From: Stropharia rugosoannulata
Lineage: Eukaryota; Basidiomycota; Agaricomycetes; Agaricales; Strophariaceae
Length of the DNA: 64,000 nt
Assembly (NCBI GenBank): GCA_028532985.1
Contig: JANCIK010000001.1
Span: 806,001-870,000, forward strand
Reading direction: 5' to 3'
Shown: in pieces, positions 1-12,392 of the stretch
Layout: the number at the start of each line of letters is the position of its first letter
How positions within the stretch are numbered: position 1 is the stretch's first letter
Notes under the pieces: model-generated
What the model was told of the DNA's origin: nothing
Seen by the model: only the letters and a program-made list of their open reading frames with translations
Databases searched by the model: none
Program-made: the position numbers and the translations under genes

Positions 1-3000
1 GGTTAGAATGGCCGGATCAAATGAAAGGTGCGTGGTAAGTAAGTATTGACAGGCATTACATGAGCCTTATGACATGATTGGACTGAAATGCTCACTATAT
101 TCGCAGGCCGTCTTTAAGATTGGACATCGGCCTTGACCTACTCTTAACCTTTCCTGCATACTACTTCGCACTTTAAATAAAAATGCATTCCATTGAATAA
201 AAGGACAGACTTGTAATGGTCATTCGACGGGGTTCGTACAGGAAGCAAATTTCCCACGACCAATATACTTCCTTTGACGGACGATCTAAGCAGTGGTCTT
301 CAGGCTGCATAATATCCTCTTAGCATAAGTACCGCCTCCCATCGTATCAGGCAGAAGTCCGCTGGACTTCACACACGGGAGAGGAGGGCGTAGGAGAGGA
401 GAGTACTCACGAAAAAGCAGACACGTCGGATCGGGACGCGTCCGAAACTGAGTGGGGGGCAAACCATAAATAAAGGTAAAGAAACAACTTGACTTTTTGA
501 TCACTAATAGTTATGCGCCTTTCAGGACTGTGCTAGGTCTTGAAGAGACTGTGTTACTTGTGTACCGAGTCGTTCATCAAAAGTCTCCAAAAATGAAGTC
601 CTTAATGCAGTGTCTACTATTATTTCGAGCGACCATTATTTTACATGGAGCTGCGACGACTGAAGTACTGAATAGGCGCGGAGTTGGATGTTGGAATAAG
701 CGTGTCTCTGTCGCCTACTCGGGTTGAACAGTGACCCTCGCAAACGCGCGAGGTCTGTATTATCGTTAAACCCTATATAAATACATGAGGAGTTGACTAT
801 ATACAGTAAAGAAAGTAAGAGTTTTAGGTATAGGACAAAAGGAATATAATCAATAGGGAAAGGCTGGTTGTGGCAAAGACAGTCGATGAAATAGAAGCTA
901 TGTACATAATGTGTAAGATAAAATAATATATCATGTTGACACGACGTGGTGCGCTTGAATGACGGCGCCCGAATGCGGTAATATTTCAACATTGGAGAGG
1001 AATAATAGTAACAACGCCCGTCATACATCATGAGTGGTTTGTACGTAAAAATAAATGAGCAGTGTTGGACGTCGCGAGGACATAAGTATTACTACTTGTC
1101 CGCATGTAGAGCGGCTAATTCCTTTATCCCTTGGAATTGTAGTTGTTGAATATTCTCGTCCCGTTCATAGTTGTTACATGAATTTGTCTTATCTTCAAGT
1201 TCACGCATTCTTGAAGCTTGAACTGCTCATCGTAACTGATCCCGGCAGATTGGCAATTCTGCATTCTAGTTGCAATGTAATGAGGTCAATTTTAAACCAT
1301 ACAAAGCCGGTGACCAACTTCGTTGAACGTGTGTGTGCACATTTCACGGGACTACCTACTATCTCCGCGAGTGAAGAAACAATGTGATGATATGCTTTCT
1401 ATTTTCTTCCGAATAAATGGGCAAATTGCAGCTATAATTTAATGCGAGAAGCACGATGAGAAGCCCGGTCAGCTGTCTACTATATGCGCTAACAATCTGT
1501 AAACTTTGGCAGTCTGGCACATTGAATGATGGCTCTGACAAATGTTCGGATTAAGGAGAAAATCCTGCTAGTTAACGGTTTTATTGGCCACAGGTTCGTT
1601 GATTTTCAATTCTTTCTTTGAATGTGATGCTAAGCGAGTATTTGAAAGAAATCCGAACGAGCGCTGGATTCGATATATTCCAAAGCAAAATGACCCCAAA
1701 GGAAACTATCCGGCAGGAGGATTGTGCGCTTGTCATGCAAATCAGCTATTACTTAAGTGTCAGCCATAGCGAATCGTTGTAAGAGTCTACGGTACACTGA
1801 GGTATCTGCAAGTAAGTACATTCAACTTTTATAACTCAAACCCACCTGAATCCAACGAGCAGAACTTGACATATGTCGAAGGAGAGTACTCTGTCAAATA
1901 GGATGACGGCTCAACAAAGGGGAAATCCAGGAGCTAATCACATTCTGGTACATAATCTGTATGCCAAAATCGGTAACTGTCCATGGTTATTTTATGACAG
2001 CTTACTACGGCTCGGATATTAATAGATATTTTGAGCTTGGCACGGGCTTGGCGCACAATATTTCAAGTTGGTTGAACTGTCATGAAGCGGGTATTTCCAT
2101 AGAACCTGCCCTTCGCCGTCAATGCAAAATTAGCGAGATAAGGCGAATATATGTAGCAACTCTCTATCATCCTGCCATCAGGGAGAACAAGGCGTGAGAT
2201 TCGTTTTATGAAGTGTACGGGAGAACCTAAGCACGACTGCAATTGAACGCAGTAAAACAAAATTATGCGCACTGGATGTGCACAAAGTTCGAGCAATTCT
2301 ACGGTAAACTTGAAGCTCTCTAATCATTCTCCAGCAGACTTTATAGATTTTCGGGGAGAATAACGTGCTATGTTGCCGTATAGTATACTATCTCCCGGGG
2401 CCGATACTCTGGGATGGGGACAGAACTTAATACCGCGGCTTGACGATACCTTTCTATGGGGTCTAGATTTGTCCGATACCTCTACTGGTACCTTTGCGTT
2501 GGGTACCTGACAGAAATCGAGTATCTTTTCTGTATCAATGACTGACCAAGTCATCTGATGTCATCTGGTGACAATCCTGCGCCCTTCCAACGTTTCAACT
2601 CTCACAGCAGTTCAAACCGACATTTCTTTCTGATGCTGGTTGCACAGGAGAAAAATGCCAACATTAAATGTATGTCTGTACCTGCTGTCATTACTCAGCA
2701 TATTGTATTACTTCTCACAACTCCATTTGTAGCGTACAACGGTTATTAAAGTGTGTTCATTTCCTTTCCCGGTGCCCCTGCGCATTTGGCGGCTAGGCAG
2801 TGCTCCATTATTATACAGCTTTTGGTGATACTTTTGGTATGTAGGAAGCAAGGAGTGCAGTACCATTACGCCCAAGAGATAAATTTAAGAGCAAAGTCCA
2901 TGGCTTACTTCTGATAGTTTCAATGATACTAATAACTGTCATGATACTGTACAAAAATGAAATGTCAGCATCAGGATACCGGTTCCTTGTCATGGGGTTG

Positions 3001-3728
3001 TATGGCTGTCATCCATGGGACTGGGTATACGTCCAATCTTTTGGTATCATATGGTAGCTGTCCACACTGCTGGTAACCTGGAGTTCCCCAAATTTGGATG
3101 TCGCGTAAGTTTGACTTGCCCTTCATTTTGGGATTCGGTGAGAAGTTATGTAACGAAATCTGTACCTTGTAAGTTCACCATGTTGTCCTTGTACTACGTT
3201 TGCACAACAATAATTAAATTGCGAAAATATGAGTTTTCTGGAAAGGCTAGTGGTGTATACATAGGTTGACAAATATACGACGCTTCTGCAGTTAGGCTCC
3301 GCTACCCAGTATAGACACTACTCTAGTATGAATGTAGTCCATTTCAACGCCCTTTTGAACAAATGAGATTGAAGTGCTTCCTGCTTTCTCTTTTATCTGA
3401 CGGCGAGTTAATTTGATTATTTCCTCCTTGATTTCCTATGGAGCTTCCATTTGAGTGATGAGATTCTGACGGCATAAACCTGAGATTCCATGAAGGCAGA
3501 GGTTGTACTTCATCTGACGGGTTTGTTGGGGATATGAGGCGCCACCATTATTTTCTTCTCGTTTGTTCAGATTGGTACCTAACCACATATGTAGCCTGAG
3601 TACTCACAGCTCCCATTGCCGAAGAGAGCGGTCAGCGTTGGCCCGGTCAATGCACTCTAATCTCTGGCGCCCCCTTGGCATTGTCGTTGTCCCTCGTACC
3701 AAGACAATGTAGAGCAAGAGAGAAGGGG
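1..3728. other. 5' intergenic stretch without a recognisable gene
   Basis: I find no reading frame with a recognisable domain, no consistent splice-linked exons and no RNA gene here. Short open frames of 60-130 codons occur on both strands, but their translations look like random sequence. The last part of the stretch is the upstream region of the first laccase. Decayed transposon sequence is possible but cannot be shown by eye. Confidence 0.5.
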
Positions 3729-3736
3729 TATAAAAT
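3729..3736 (+). promoter_or_regulatory. TATA box of laccase 1
   Basis: TATAAAAT lies 64 bases before the ATG at 3793. A start site about 30 bases downstream would fall near 3760, after the other in-frame ATG at 3742. This favours 3793 as the translation start. Confidence 0.6.
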
Positions 3737-3792
3737 CATACATGCAGAATCGAAGTCCCACCAGGACCTGCGCAAAGCAAAGCTCTTCAGCA

Positions 3793-6504
3793 ATGGTTTT
3801 CTCTCCTAAATTTCTAGCTGTATTCTCGTTACTTTTGTTCTATCCCAGTGTTAAAGCGGTAGACGTAAACTACGTCTTCAACTTGCAGAACACTCAGGTT
3901 GCACCGGATGGGTTCGCCCGTAACGGTGTGATCGTCAATGGTGTATTTCCCGGCACCCTCATCCAGGCCAACAAGGATGACACGCTCCATATCACAGTCA
4001 ACGATCAGCTTACTGACCCGACTATGAGGTATGCCATCACATCTAATACCGAGTATTTATTTCTGACGACTTGCAATTCAAGGCGTAGTGCGTCTATCCA
4101 TTGGCATGGATTGGTATGCTCTATACATGCTGCATAACTCTCGTCCTAAAATGTGTGTCAGTTTCAAATGAGGACGGCATCCGAAGATGGACGTACGTGT
4201 TCAACACATTGTCAAAGTTTAGAAGATGTTAATCATTATTGCAATTTATAGCTGCAATGGTAAACCAATGCCCCATTGCTCCAGGGCACTCATATACCTA
4301 CGACAGTAAGCCGCACTAGTTATGTTACATCAAATTTATCAGTCTCTTACATTTGTTCGCCTCAAATTAAAGTCCCCCTCAATGGTCAAGCGGGAACTTT
4401 CTGGTATGTGCAATGTTTCTATTTTTAGATGGGCACCGATCGACATCTTGAACTTCAGGTACCATAGGTAGGATGACTGGTTTGTTGAATAATATCGAGC
4501 GTTGCTTACAATGAGCACAAGCCACCTTTCCTCTCAATACGTTGACGGACTCCGGGGAGCTCTGGTTATCTATGGTGAGCCTCCTTGCTAGACCGGCATC
4601 ATCATGCACACGTAAACCCAATCACGGCTTACTCTAATCGCAGACCCCGACGACCCCCATCTTTCACTCTACGATATCGATGATGAAACAACGGTTATTA
4701 CACTGGCCGACTGGTACCACAATGTCAGTATAACTAGATGATAAAAGTCAGGCATATGAACTTATGTACCTTATAGCCTGCACCTGGGATGGAAGAAATT
4801 TTCCTCCAAGGCAATGACGAACCAGTATGCTGCGATCAATGGAGCTTTCAGTGGGCATACTCTTACTTCTATATAGATACCTGACTCTGGTCTAATTAAC
4901 GGAGCCGGACGATACATCGGAGGGCCTCAAGTTGTTCGAGCGCGTGTCAATGTTGTCCAAGGAAAGCGTTACCGTTTCCGCGTCATCAATATATCGGCCT
5001 ATGCTGCCTTCCGCTTTTCCATAGAAAGACACGACTTGACCATTATTGAGGTATGTGGACTTACCTTCCACTCAGCGAGTTATCTTTTTAAATAAGAATT
5101 GGTCTCAGGTTGATGGAATTAGCCACGTAGCGCACATTGTGGGCGGCTTTGACATCTTTGTGGCACAGAGATACTCCGTTGTCCTCAACGCAAATCAACC
5201 AGTAGCGAACTACTGGATTAGGGGTCCGATGACACTTCAGCATTCCAGTGATAATAAAAATCGTACGTCGTAGCCTATTCTTTGGTTTTCTTACGGATGT
5301 CTGACTGTTGTGTCCTTGAAGTGGATACCAAGAACGTCTACGCGGTCCTCCATTATGTGGGCGCACCCAATGCCGAACCCACCACGCAGGCCGATGTGAG
5401 CGTCAACAACCTTCTTCAAGAATACCAGCTCGCTCCTATTGTGAATCCTGGGGCCCCTGGAGGAAGCGCTCCCGCAGACAGATCAATCGATATTAATTTC
5501 ATGAAACAAGTTGAAAATGATAAATTGATGGTACGTCGTGTTTCTTTTCATAATCATGCTAAGCATGACCAAACACACTCCTCTTGCAACTACTCTAAAG
5601 TGGGAGATTAACGGCATCTCTTATTTGCCTCCAGATTTGCCAACCCTCCTGAACATCATCTCAAATGGGTTCACGAGTCCAAACAACTTCACTACTACTG
5701 AGCACACGTTCGTCATCGATCGCAACGAAGTCGTCGAGCTTGTAATTCATGGCTCCCCTGATGGTAAGTTAATTTCCCGATATCGAGTATATGGGGGACT
5801 CTAAACTATACACGTTTATAACAAACAGGTCATATCCAGTATGTTTTTTGACTTTCTCGATTTGATTTCTGTCATCTCATTCACACGACATGATCTTGAC
5901 AGCCCGTTCCAGTGAGCACTATCATTTTTCAACAGTCTTTCAGTGACTTAAATACCAGGGGCTCAGCCTACACGGACATGCCTTTGATGTTGTTCAATCC
6001 ATGCAAGGTCCGGTGAACTACGTCAACCCACCCCGCCGTGATGTTGTTGGTGTTAGTGGTAGGCTTTGTAGACTGTCACTACGTTTCTCATCTCGTTTAT
6101 CAGTACATGATATTTAATAGGATCTACTGTAATCATTCGCTTCCAGGCGGACAACCCGGGACCATGGTATGTCTCAGTTTTTTATACTTGCGAGAGATAT
6201 TCAAGATTATATTAGGTTCTTCCATTGCCGTATGTGTTTTGAACTATTGGTATTACAGTGACTTATGAGCTATCTATTCATTAAATGGTTCAACATACTA
6301 GACATAGGTAATTAATTACACTCATATCATGGTACTAACCAAACGCTAATGTCATTTTTAGATTGGCATCTTGAAGCTGGCCTAGCGGCGGTTTTTGCAG
6401 AGCGTCCGGTCGACCAGATATCCGGTCCCCAGTCCCAGGTTATCAAGCAGACATGGTTGGACCTTTGTCCAATTTATAAGGCACTTCCAGCTGATCAGCA
6501 ATAA
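3793..6504 (+). CDS. Laccase 1 (multicopper oxidase), 20 exons, 530 aa
   Basis: Secreted phenol oxidase that would couple one-electron oxidation of phenolics to reduction of O2 to water. The start at 3793 gives a 22-residue signal peptide ending PSVKA. All four copper motifs are present after splicing: HWHG (exon 2), [14 protein letters not shown] (exons 6-7), HPFHLHGH (exons 14-16) and [12 protein letters not shown] (exons 18-20). Exons: 3793-4028, 4083-4113, 4162-4192, 4252-4305, 4373-4403, 4459-4467, 4522-4574, 4644-4723, 4777-4824, 4877-5050, 5109-5262, 5322-5530, 5601-5763, 5829-5838, 5903-5911, 5967-6058, 6121-6166, 6216-6229, 6302-6307, 6362-6504. They sum to 531 codons in frame. The residue ten after the type-1 copper Cys is Leu. 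Where laccase 2 has EGHSL this copy has ERHDL, an unusual Gly-to-Arg change. A tandem paralogue follows 1.1 kb downstream. The exact junctions of the micro-exons are inferred from the protein motifs. Confidence 0.93.
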
Positions 6505-7602
6505 ACTCGTTGTATTAAGTGCTTGTGTGTTGCGAAGTAGGCGTACTTTATGTATTCCGAATATCTCTTGAAATGAACCTGAGATCTTGCGACTCGAAAT
6601 TCAGACTAGAAATGAACTTAGAACAGTTAAAGCCACTGTTCAAGTTACACAACCGAAGATTCCAAGTTTGGATAATTAAATTATTGAAAATAGGGCTAAA
6701 TGTTAGTTGTTCAATGCCTCTGGTATTGGGGCTGTTGCCGTCTGTACGATTATGTCAGTTCTCGTGGGGTAAACACTACACAGAATTCCCAAATTCCCAT
6801 GCGGAGCCTCACAGCTATGTTGTTACCTTTTAAATTTTGGGAAGACACTTTATCTGTGGGTCAAAGTGTAATTCCCCGTAAATACGTAGAGAATTGATAG
6901 GGTTACAACTTCTTATCTTCTTGGAAACACCATCAAGATTCAGTAGGATGTATCGCGCGAGATCTTAACCGAATCCTATCAGAGCAACCAGTAGTCTATT
7001 AAACCATACTGTATGAGCACGATAGCATAGTAAATCGTTGCGATGCCTTTGTTCAAATCGATACCTAACAGCAGCAACGTACATGCCTCAAACTTACAAT
7101 TCCGAATCCTTGCCGTTGGGTTTTGTAAATTAATGTCTGTAATCTTGGAGGACGGGGATTCACTTCGCAGGTAACCTGGAGTCGCTCAAATAAAATTAGA
7201 CGGTACGTAACACTCAAGATTTCATTCTTGTTATTCCAAAATCTATAAATAACACATCGTACCTGATGACGCTACCAGCGTCAAGAACAGAGCAGGAGCG
7301 CCGTGTGGGTACGATATTGTAGTAGAGGCCTTCAGAGATACTTGAAATAACCTTAGTAAACTACCTTATTTGTCTTTTATTTTTAATCCAACATATTTGC
7401 CAAATATGCACCAGCTTGAATCCATCATTTTAATTCATTTGAAGGCGCAGGAAGTGTCATCTACAGATATGACTGAAGCATTGTAAACATGTCTACTTCA
7501 CCAGATTTGTAGGATAGATACACACATATACATTTCACTAACGAAGGGCCGAAGGAATCGGTTGAAGACTGAAGTTGGGTCCAGCCACGATAAAAGAAGA
7601 GC
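6505..7602. other. Intergenic region between the two laccases
   Basis: It holds the 3' end of laccase 1 and the promoter of laccase 2. I see no other coding sequence, and the short open frames have no recognisable motifs. Confidence 0.6.
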
Positions 7603-7609
7603 TATAAAG
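7603..7609 (+). promoter_or_regulatory. TATA box of laccase 2
   Basis: TATAAAG lies 43 bases before the ATG at 7646, a position comparable to the TATA box of laccase 1. Confidence 0.55.
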
Positions 7610-7645
7610 GCCAGTGAAAATGAGCAGTAAAATTGTAGCCCATCC

Positions 7646-10313
7646 ATGGACTACAGCGCAATGTTTCGTACTCTTCTATCACTCCTACTCGTCTGGCCGG
7701 CAGTGAAGGCAGCAGACGTCAATTATGTTTTCAATCTGCAGAACAGTCAAGTCGCACCAGACGGGTTCACTCGTAATGGTGTAATTGTCAATGGGATTTT
7801 CCCCGGCACTCTGATCCAGGCCAACAAGAGCGACACTCTGCACATCACCGTCAATGATGAGCTTACTGACCCTACCATGAGGTACTACCCCGCGTTTTCT
7901 GTTCATAATTTTCTGGCTTATTTCAATATGAAATCTAGGCGCAGTACATCTATTCATTGGCATGGTTTGGTATGTACAATTTCGTAGGTACTAAGCTTTC
8001 ACAGTCTGAGTTTCTTCAGTTCCAAATGAGGACAGCTTCAGAAGATGGGCGTAAGTTTCTGTTGTTTCTCTGATTGATTTTCAATGGCTTATTTTATATC
8101 TTCAGCTGCAATGGTTAATCAATGCCCTATTGCCCCTAACAATTCGTATACATATGACAGTAAGCTCAGCACGTACTAGGTTGATAAAACGGCTGCTTAT
8201 TATGTGGTCAACTAGTTCCACTAAACAACCAATCGGGAACATTTTGGTACGTTTATTTCTAAAAATATGTATGGACGCGCTCTCATACTAGCGTCAACAG
8301 GTATCACAGGTAGAACTTAGCTACTTAAACCACCATAGTAATATTAGCCTAACATGGAATACAAAGTCACCTTGCATCTCAGTATGTGGATGGCCTTAGA
8401 GGTGCTCTGGTAGTCTATGGTGTGTTACTCTAATTTAGTCTATGTTAGATCACCCTTCTAACGAGGATAAAACTTCTTAGACCCTGAGGACCCGAACCTT
8501 TCTCTGTATGATGTGGATGACGAGACCACTATAATTACGCTCGCAGATTGGTACCACAATGTCAGTGGCCTTCACTTTCTAGCCTGTTTCAATAAAGTAA
8601 ACGAAACTGCTTTGTCAGACTGCTCCAGGCATGGAAGCTGTGTACCTTGCTGGAAACGATGAGCCGGTATGTTTTTATAGACCAACAGAAATACGTCTTT
8701 CCAATTGTTTCTTAGATTCCCGACAGCGGTCTCATAAATGGGGCAGGTCGATACATTGGAGGCCCTCAGGTTACTCGAGCAAGAGTCAACGTCGTGCAAG
8801 GCAAACGTTACCGTCTCCGTGTCATCAATATTTCGGCGTACGCAGCCTTCACTTTCTCTATTGAAGGCCACTCCTTGACCGTTATCGAGGCAAGTGTTTT
8901 AATTTGACAGCAACCTGATATTATTGACATGCCAATAGGCTGATGGGATCGCCCATAATCCTCTAGTCGTTGGAGGATTCGATATATATGTAGCGCAGCG
9001 CTACTCAGTTATTCTAAATGCAAATCAGACCATCGCAAATTACTGGATTAGAGGCCCAATGACACTCAAAGGGGCGAGCGACAACCCGGACTGTAGGTTA
9101 TTCAATGATTAGTATCTCTTTGATTCACGGAACAAAAATGAATAGTGGATACCAATGATGTCTATGCCGTCCTCCATTACGTCGGTGCACCAGACGCCGA
9201 ACCTACCACACAGGCGTCCCAGAGTGTCAACAACCCTCTACAGGAGTATCAGCTCTCTCCGATTGTTAATCCTGGAGCACCTGGAGGAAGCGCACCCGCT
9301 GATCGTTCTATTGACCTCAACTTCATGCTTCAAATTGTCAATGACAAAACTATGGTGCGGATTTCAAAGCTCTTACCTTGAAAGAAAGATCTACTTAAGA
9401 GGGTCCCCTTCCATCCGATATTTAGTGGGAATACAATGGCATTTCTTACGTGCCTCCCGACTTCCCCACACTCCTGAACATCATTGAAAATGGTTTCACG
9501 AGTCCTAACAATTTCACTACGGATGAACATACCTTTGTCATAGACCGAAATGAAGTCGTTGAACTTGTGTTTAATGGGTCTCCTGACGGTTTGTTCCATA
9601 CTATCTTCATATGCTAGTCCCTAACGATATAAGTAATGCAGGTCATATTCAGTAAGTTCACCTTTGGGTCACCTTTGAGCACAGCTCATACTGAAGCTCC
9701 CCGTCCTTTCAGTCCTTTCCAGTACGTACCGTACTTATGCGGAATGCTTCAAGACCGATTAAATGATTTGTTAGCCTGCACGGACACGCGTTTGACGTCG
9801 TTCAATCTATGCAAGGTCCCTTGAACTACGTGAACCCCCCTCGTCGTGATGTTGTTGGAGTGGGAGGTAAGCCTGTCAGACAATAAAGACAGTTCGACTC
9901 TGCTGAAAATAGCTATTCAGGTGGAACTGTTATCATCCGCTTCCAGGCTGACAACCCGGGACCATGGTAAGTCCACCTAAGTTGCTCTTGCGAGAAGATG
10001 CTTAACCGTCAATATTTTAATGCTTAAAGGTTCTTCCATTGCCGTACGCCTTCATTGTCTGATACTTGACACGTTAATAATGCTGATAAAAATGAAATTT
10101 TTTGCACAGATATCGGTAAGTAACTTCATACCGTCTTATTGGAAAGAATTACGCTCACAAACATGTACAGACTGGCACCTTGTGGCGGGCCTTGCAGTGG
10201 TCTTCGCTGAGCGCCCCGTTGATCAAATTTCTGGTAATCAATCAGAGATTATCAAGCAAACCTGGCTCGACCTCTGCCCAATCTACAAAGCTCTTCCGGT
10301 GGACGAGCAATGA
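7646..10313 (+). CDS. Laccase 2 (multicopper oxidase), 20 exons, 530 aa
   Basis: Tandem paralogue of laccase 1, also secreted; the 22-residue signal peptide ends PAVKA. Copper motifs: [23 protein letters not shown] and [16 protein letters not shown], with Leu at the position ten after Cys. Exons: 7646-7881, 7939-7969, 8020-8050, 8106-8159, 8216-8246, 8301-8309, 8367-8419, 8481-8560, 8619-8666, 8716-8889, 8939-9092, 9146-9354, 9426-9588, 9642-9651, 9713-9721, 9775-9866, 9921-9966, 10030-10043, 10110-10115, 10171-10313. Every exon length equals that of laccase 1, while the introns differ in sequence and length. The tenth intron starts with GC (AG|GCAAGT) where laccase 1 has GT. Two in-frame ATGs, at 7646 and 7661, could start the protein; 7646 aligns with laccase 1. 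Confidence 0.93.
8890..8938 (+). other. GC-AG intron in laccase 2
   Basis: The exon ends ...ATCGAG and the intron starts GCAAGT, a good GC-type donor, and it ends ...CAATAG. Reading through without splicing meets a stop codon within a few codons. Splicing restores the IEADG stretch that corresponds to IEVDG in laccase 1. Confidence 0.8.
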
Positions 10314-10647
10314 TCTTTTCAAGCTAGGTAGGCGTACTTCGTAGAGTATTCCGAATATCTCAACCCGATTGTTATCTCGCGAGTTTGAATATTGAGATAG
10401 TGCTCAGTCAGATCCCAGTGAACGATGGTGAATTAAGTCTATGGAAAGTTGAACGTTACCAGTTGGTGGCTGCAAACTTGAAATTTGAAAGCTGTAAAAG
10501 GGATGTTTTGGTTTGCTTGGATGACGGAAAAGGTTCCAGCTCCGACAGACGTCGGCGGTCGCGTCGTGTTTTACCATCAACTCTGCCTAGTGCCATACCT
10601 GATAATTATTGTCTTTACCAGTACTCTTGACATTAACTTCTGTTATA

Positions 10648-11399
10648 ATGGGTAAGAAACAAACAGAAGCGACCCCCAATGTGAATGCTACTGCAAACCG
10701 CGATGTCGTGCAACGATTGAACTTCCTATATCAAGCCAGCGTGTACCTGCAATCTATAGCTCCCCCATCATCACCCGACACAGACACTCAAGGGTCAGGA
10801 GGTACAGAGAGTCTGGGAGAGGATAAGCTAGAAGGAATGAGCCGGAAACAAAGGAATTCCAAGAAACGTGAATTTGGAAAGAAGACTACAGGTGATCTAG
10901 GACGCAGCTATGTCCAATGTATGCGCGCAGTTGGGCAGAAAAGTACAGTGAAAATGTACGCCAAAGACAACACTTGCCCTAGAAGCTGACATCAAGCTTT
11001 ATCTGCAGGGATCCGTCCATGAAACGTTCGCTCTGCTCGTCCTGTAACACAACTCTGGTGGTAGGATCATCTGCATCTGTACGGGTCAAACGTATGTGAC
11101 CGCCCTTCTTCATGTCGCCCTCAGCGTATTGACCACACCATAAAGCTTCCAATACTCATGGCCAGATAATGGTGTATACCTGTCTACATTGCAAGGCAGC
11201 GAAACGGATCCCTGCTCCGCCCAACGAACCGTCACGCCTAGAAGCAGAGACAACGAGCAAGCCCTCCCGGAGGAGGGATGATAAGCTCATTCGTCATCTT
11301 CCCCTTTTTGCTCGCCAGGATGCTGGTCATGCCGTATTCCGAGGCAATGAACAATTGCCACTTGATGAGGAGGGCGGCTTTGGAGTAGCATTTGTATAG
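10648..11399 (+). CDS. RPR2: Ribonuclease P protein subunit RPR2 (Rpp21/Snm1 family)
   Basis: Protein component of nuclear RNase P (tRNA 5' processing), or of the related RNase MRP. Three exons, 10648-10955, 11009-11091 and 11146-11399, give 214 residues. Visible family features: an N-terminal helix region with NRDVVQRLNFLYQAS, then SYVQCMRAVGQKSTVK. A zinc ribbon follows, formed by CSSC (after the first intron) and CLHC (third exon), with SVRVK between them and KRIPAPP after it. The first Cys pair is reached only if the first intron is spliced at AAAAT|GTACGC. The start at 10648 gives MGKKQ; an in-frame upstream ATG at 10609 would add 13 residues that do not look like the family. Confidence 0.88.
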
Positions 11400-12392
11400 T
11401 TCAAACTTCAATACAATGTGCTCAGTGAGTGTCCCCCACTTTTATCAGAGAATAAGATCAGTGATCTCAACATAGCCACATAGCCACACAATGCACCCTC
11501 GCCTTGATTTCGCATTTGGCTCATGTGTTACAACAACGCCGGTGCTTTTATTCTGTAAGAAAGTACCTTCTGGAAGTGGAAACCGCTCAATCCAGCAAAC
11601 AATAAATATCCCAGGGCTATGCGGAGCCTAGACACGCTATTATTGCATTGGAATCCCAGTCAGCACCAATAAGGGCACTATTGGCGGCCAGTTCTACATA
11701 TACATGTCATCGCGGCAAATAACGTATGGATACCGAAAACTTATCACATCTGGTGGAGTCACAAACATCGAGCGTGGCTTTGCAGTACATTAATATGTCA
11801 TATTGTAAGTTGCTTTGATACACCAGGGTTAATCGTGCATTGAGTTCATTTTCATTTGTTTCGCGTATGCCTCAGAACGCTCATGAACCAATAAATATCT
11901 GTTGTTGTAGCGTTTATCGAAAGGACTCAGCAAGAGATTATATTATTCTTTTGGTTGTGCACACACCAGTACCCAATAATATCTCAATAAGTTACCATGT
12001 CATGCGAGCTGGGAATGAGGACGGGGTTGGAATAAATAGTCAGCAATAGGGTCAGTCCAAGTGGCTGCTGAACTTCATGGGAACGATTTGCATACATGTC
12101 AACTAGAACTGCTCAAGTGCATAGTAGTTGCGTGGACTGGCATCTCAAGTGCTCTTTTTCTTTACTCACTCCACCTCGACTCGTATGCTTTTCTTTAGGT
12201 CACCAAGGCAATATCAGTGCGAGGCTAAAAGAAGTGGTGTAAACGTGAGTTTGCTCGCTTGACAAGGTGTGATTGTTTCCACTTCTCAGTTCTTTTAATA
12301 TCTCTACTATTTATTGGCCCCTTGGTTGTTCAAGCTCTCTCATAGTGTTTTTCTTCTCCTATTTCGCTTGATTTTGACCCTAGTCCCTCTTT
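11400..12392. other. Intergenic region
   Basis: No recognisable coding sequence. It separates RPR2 from the DUF6534 gene and probably holds the RPR2 3' end and the promoter of the next gene. Confidence 0.5.
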
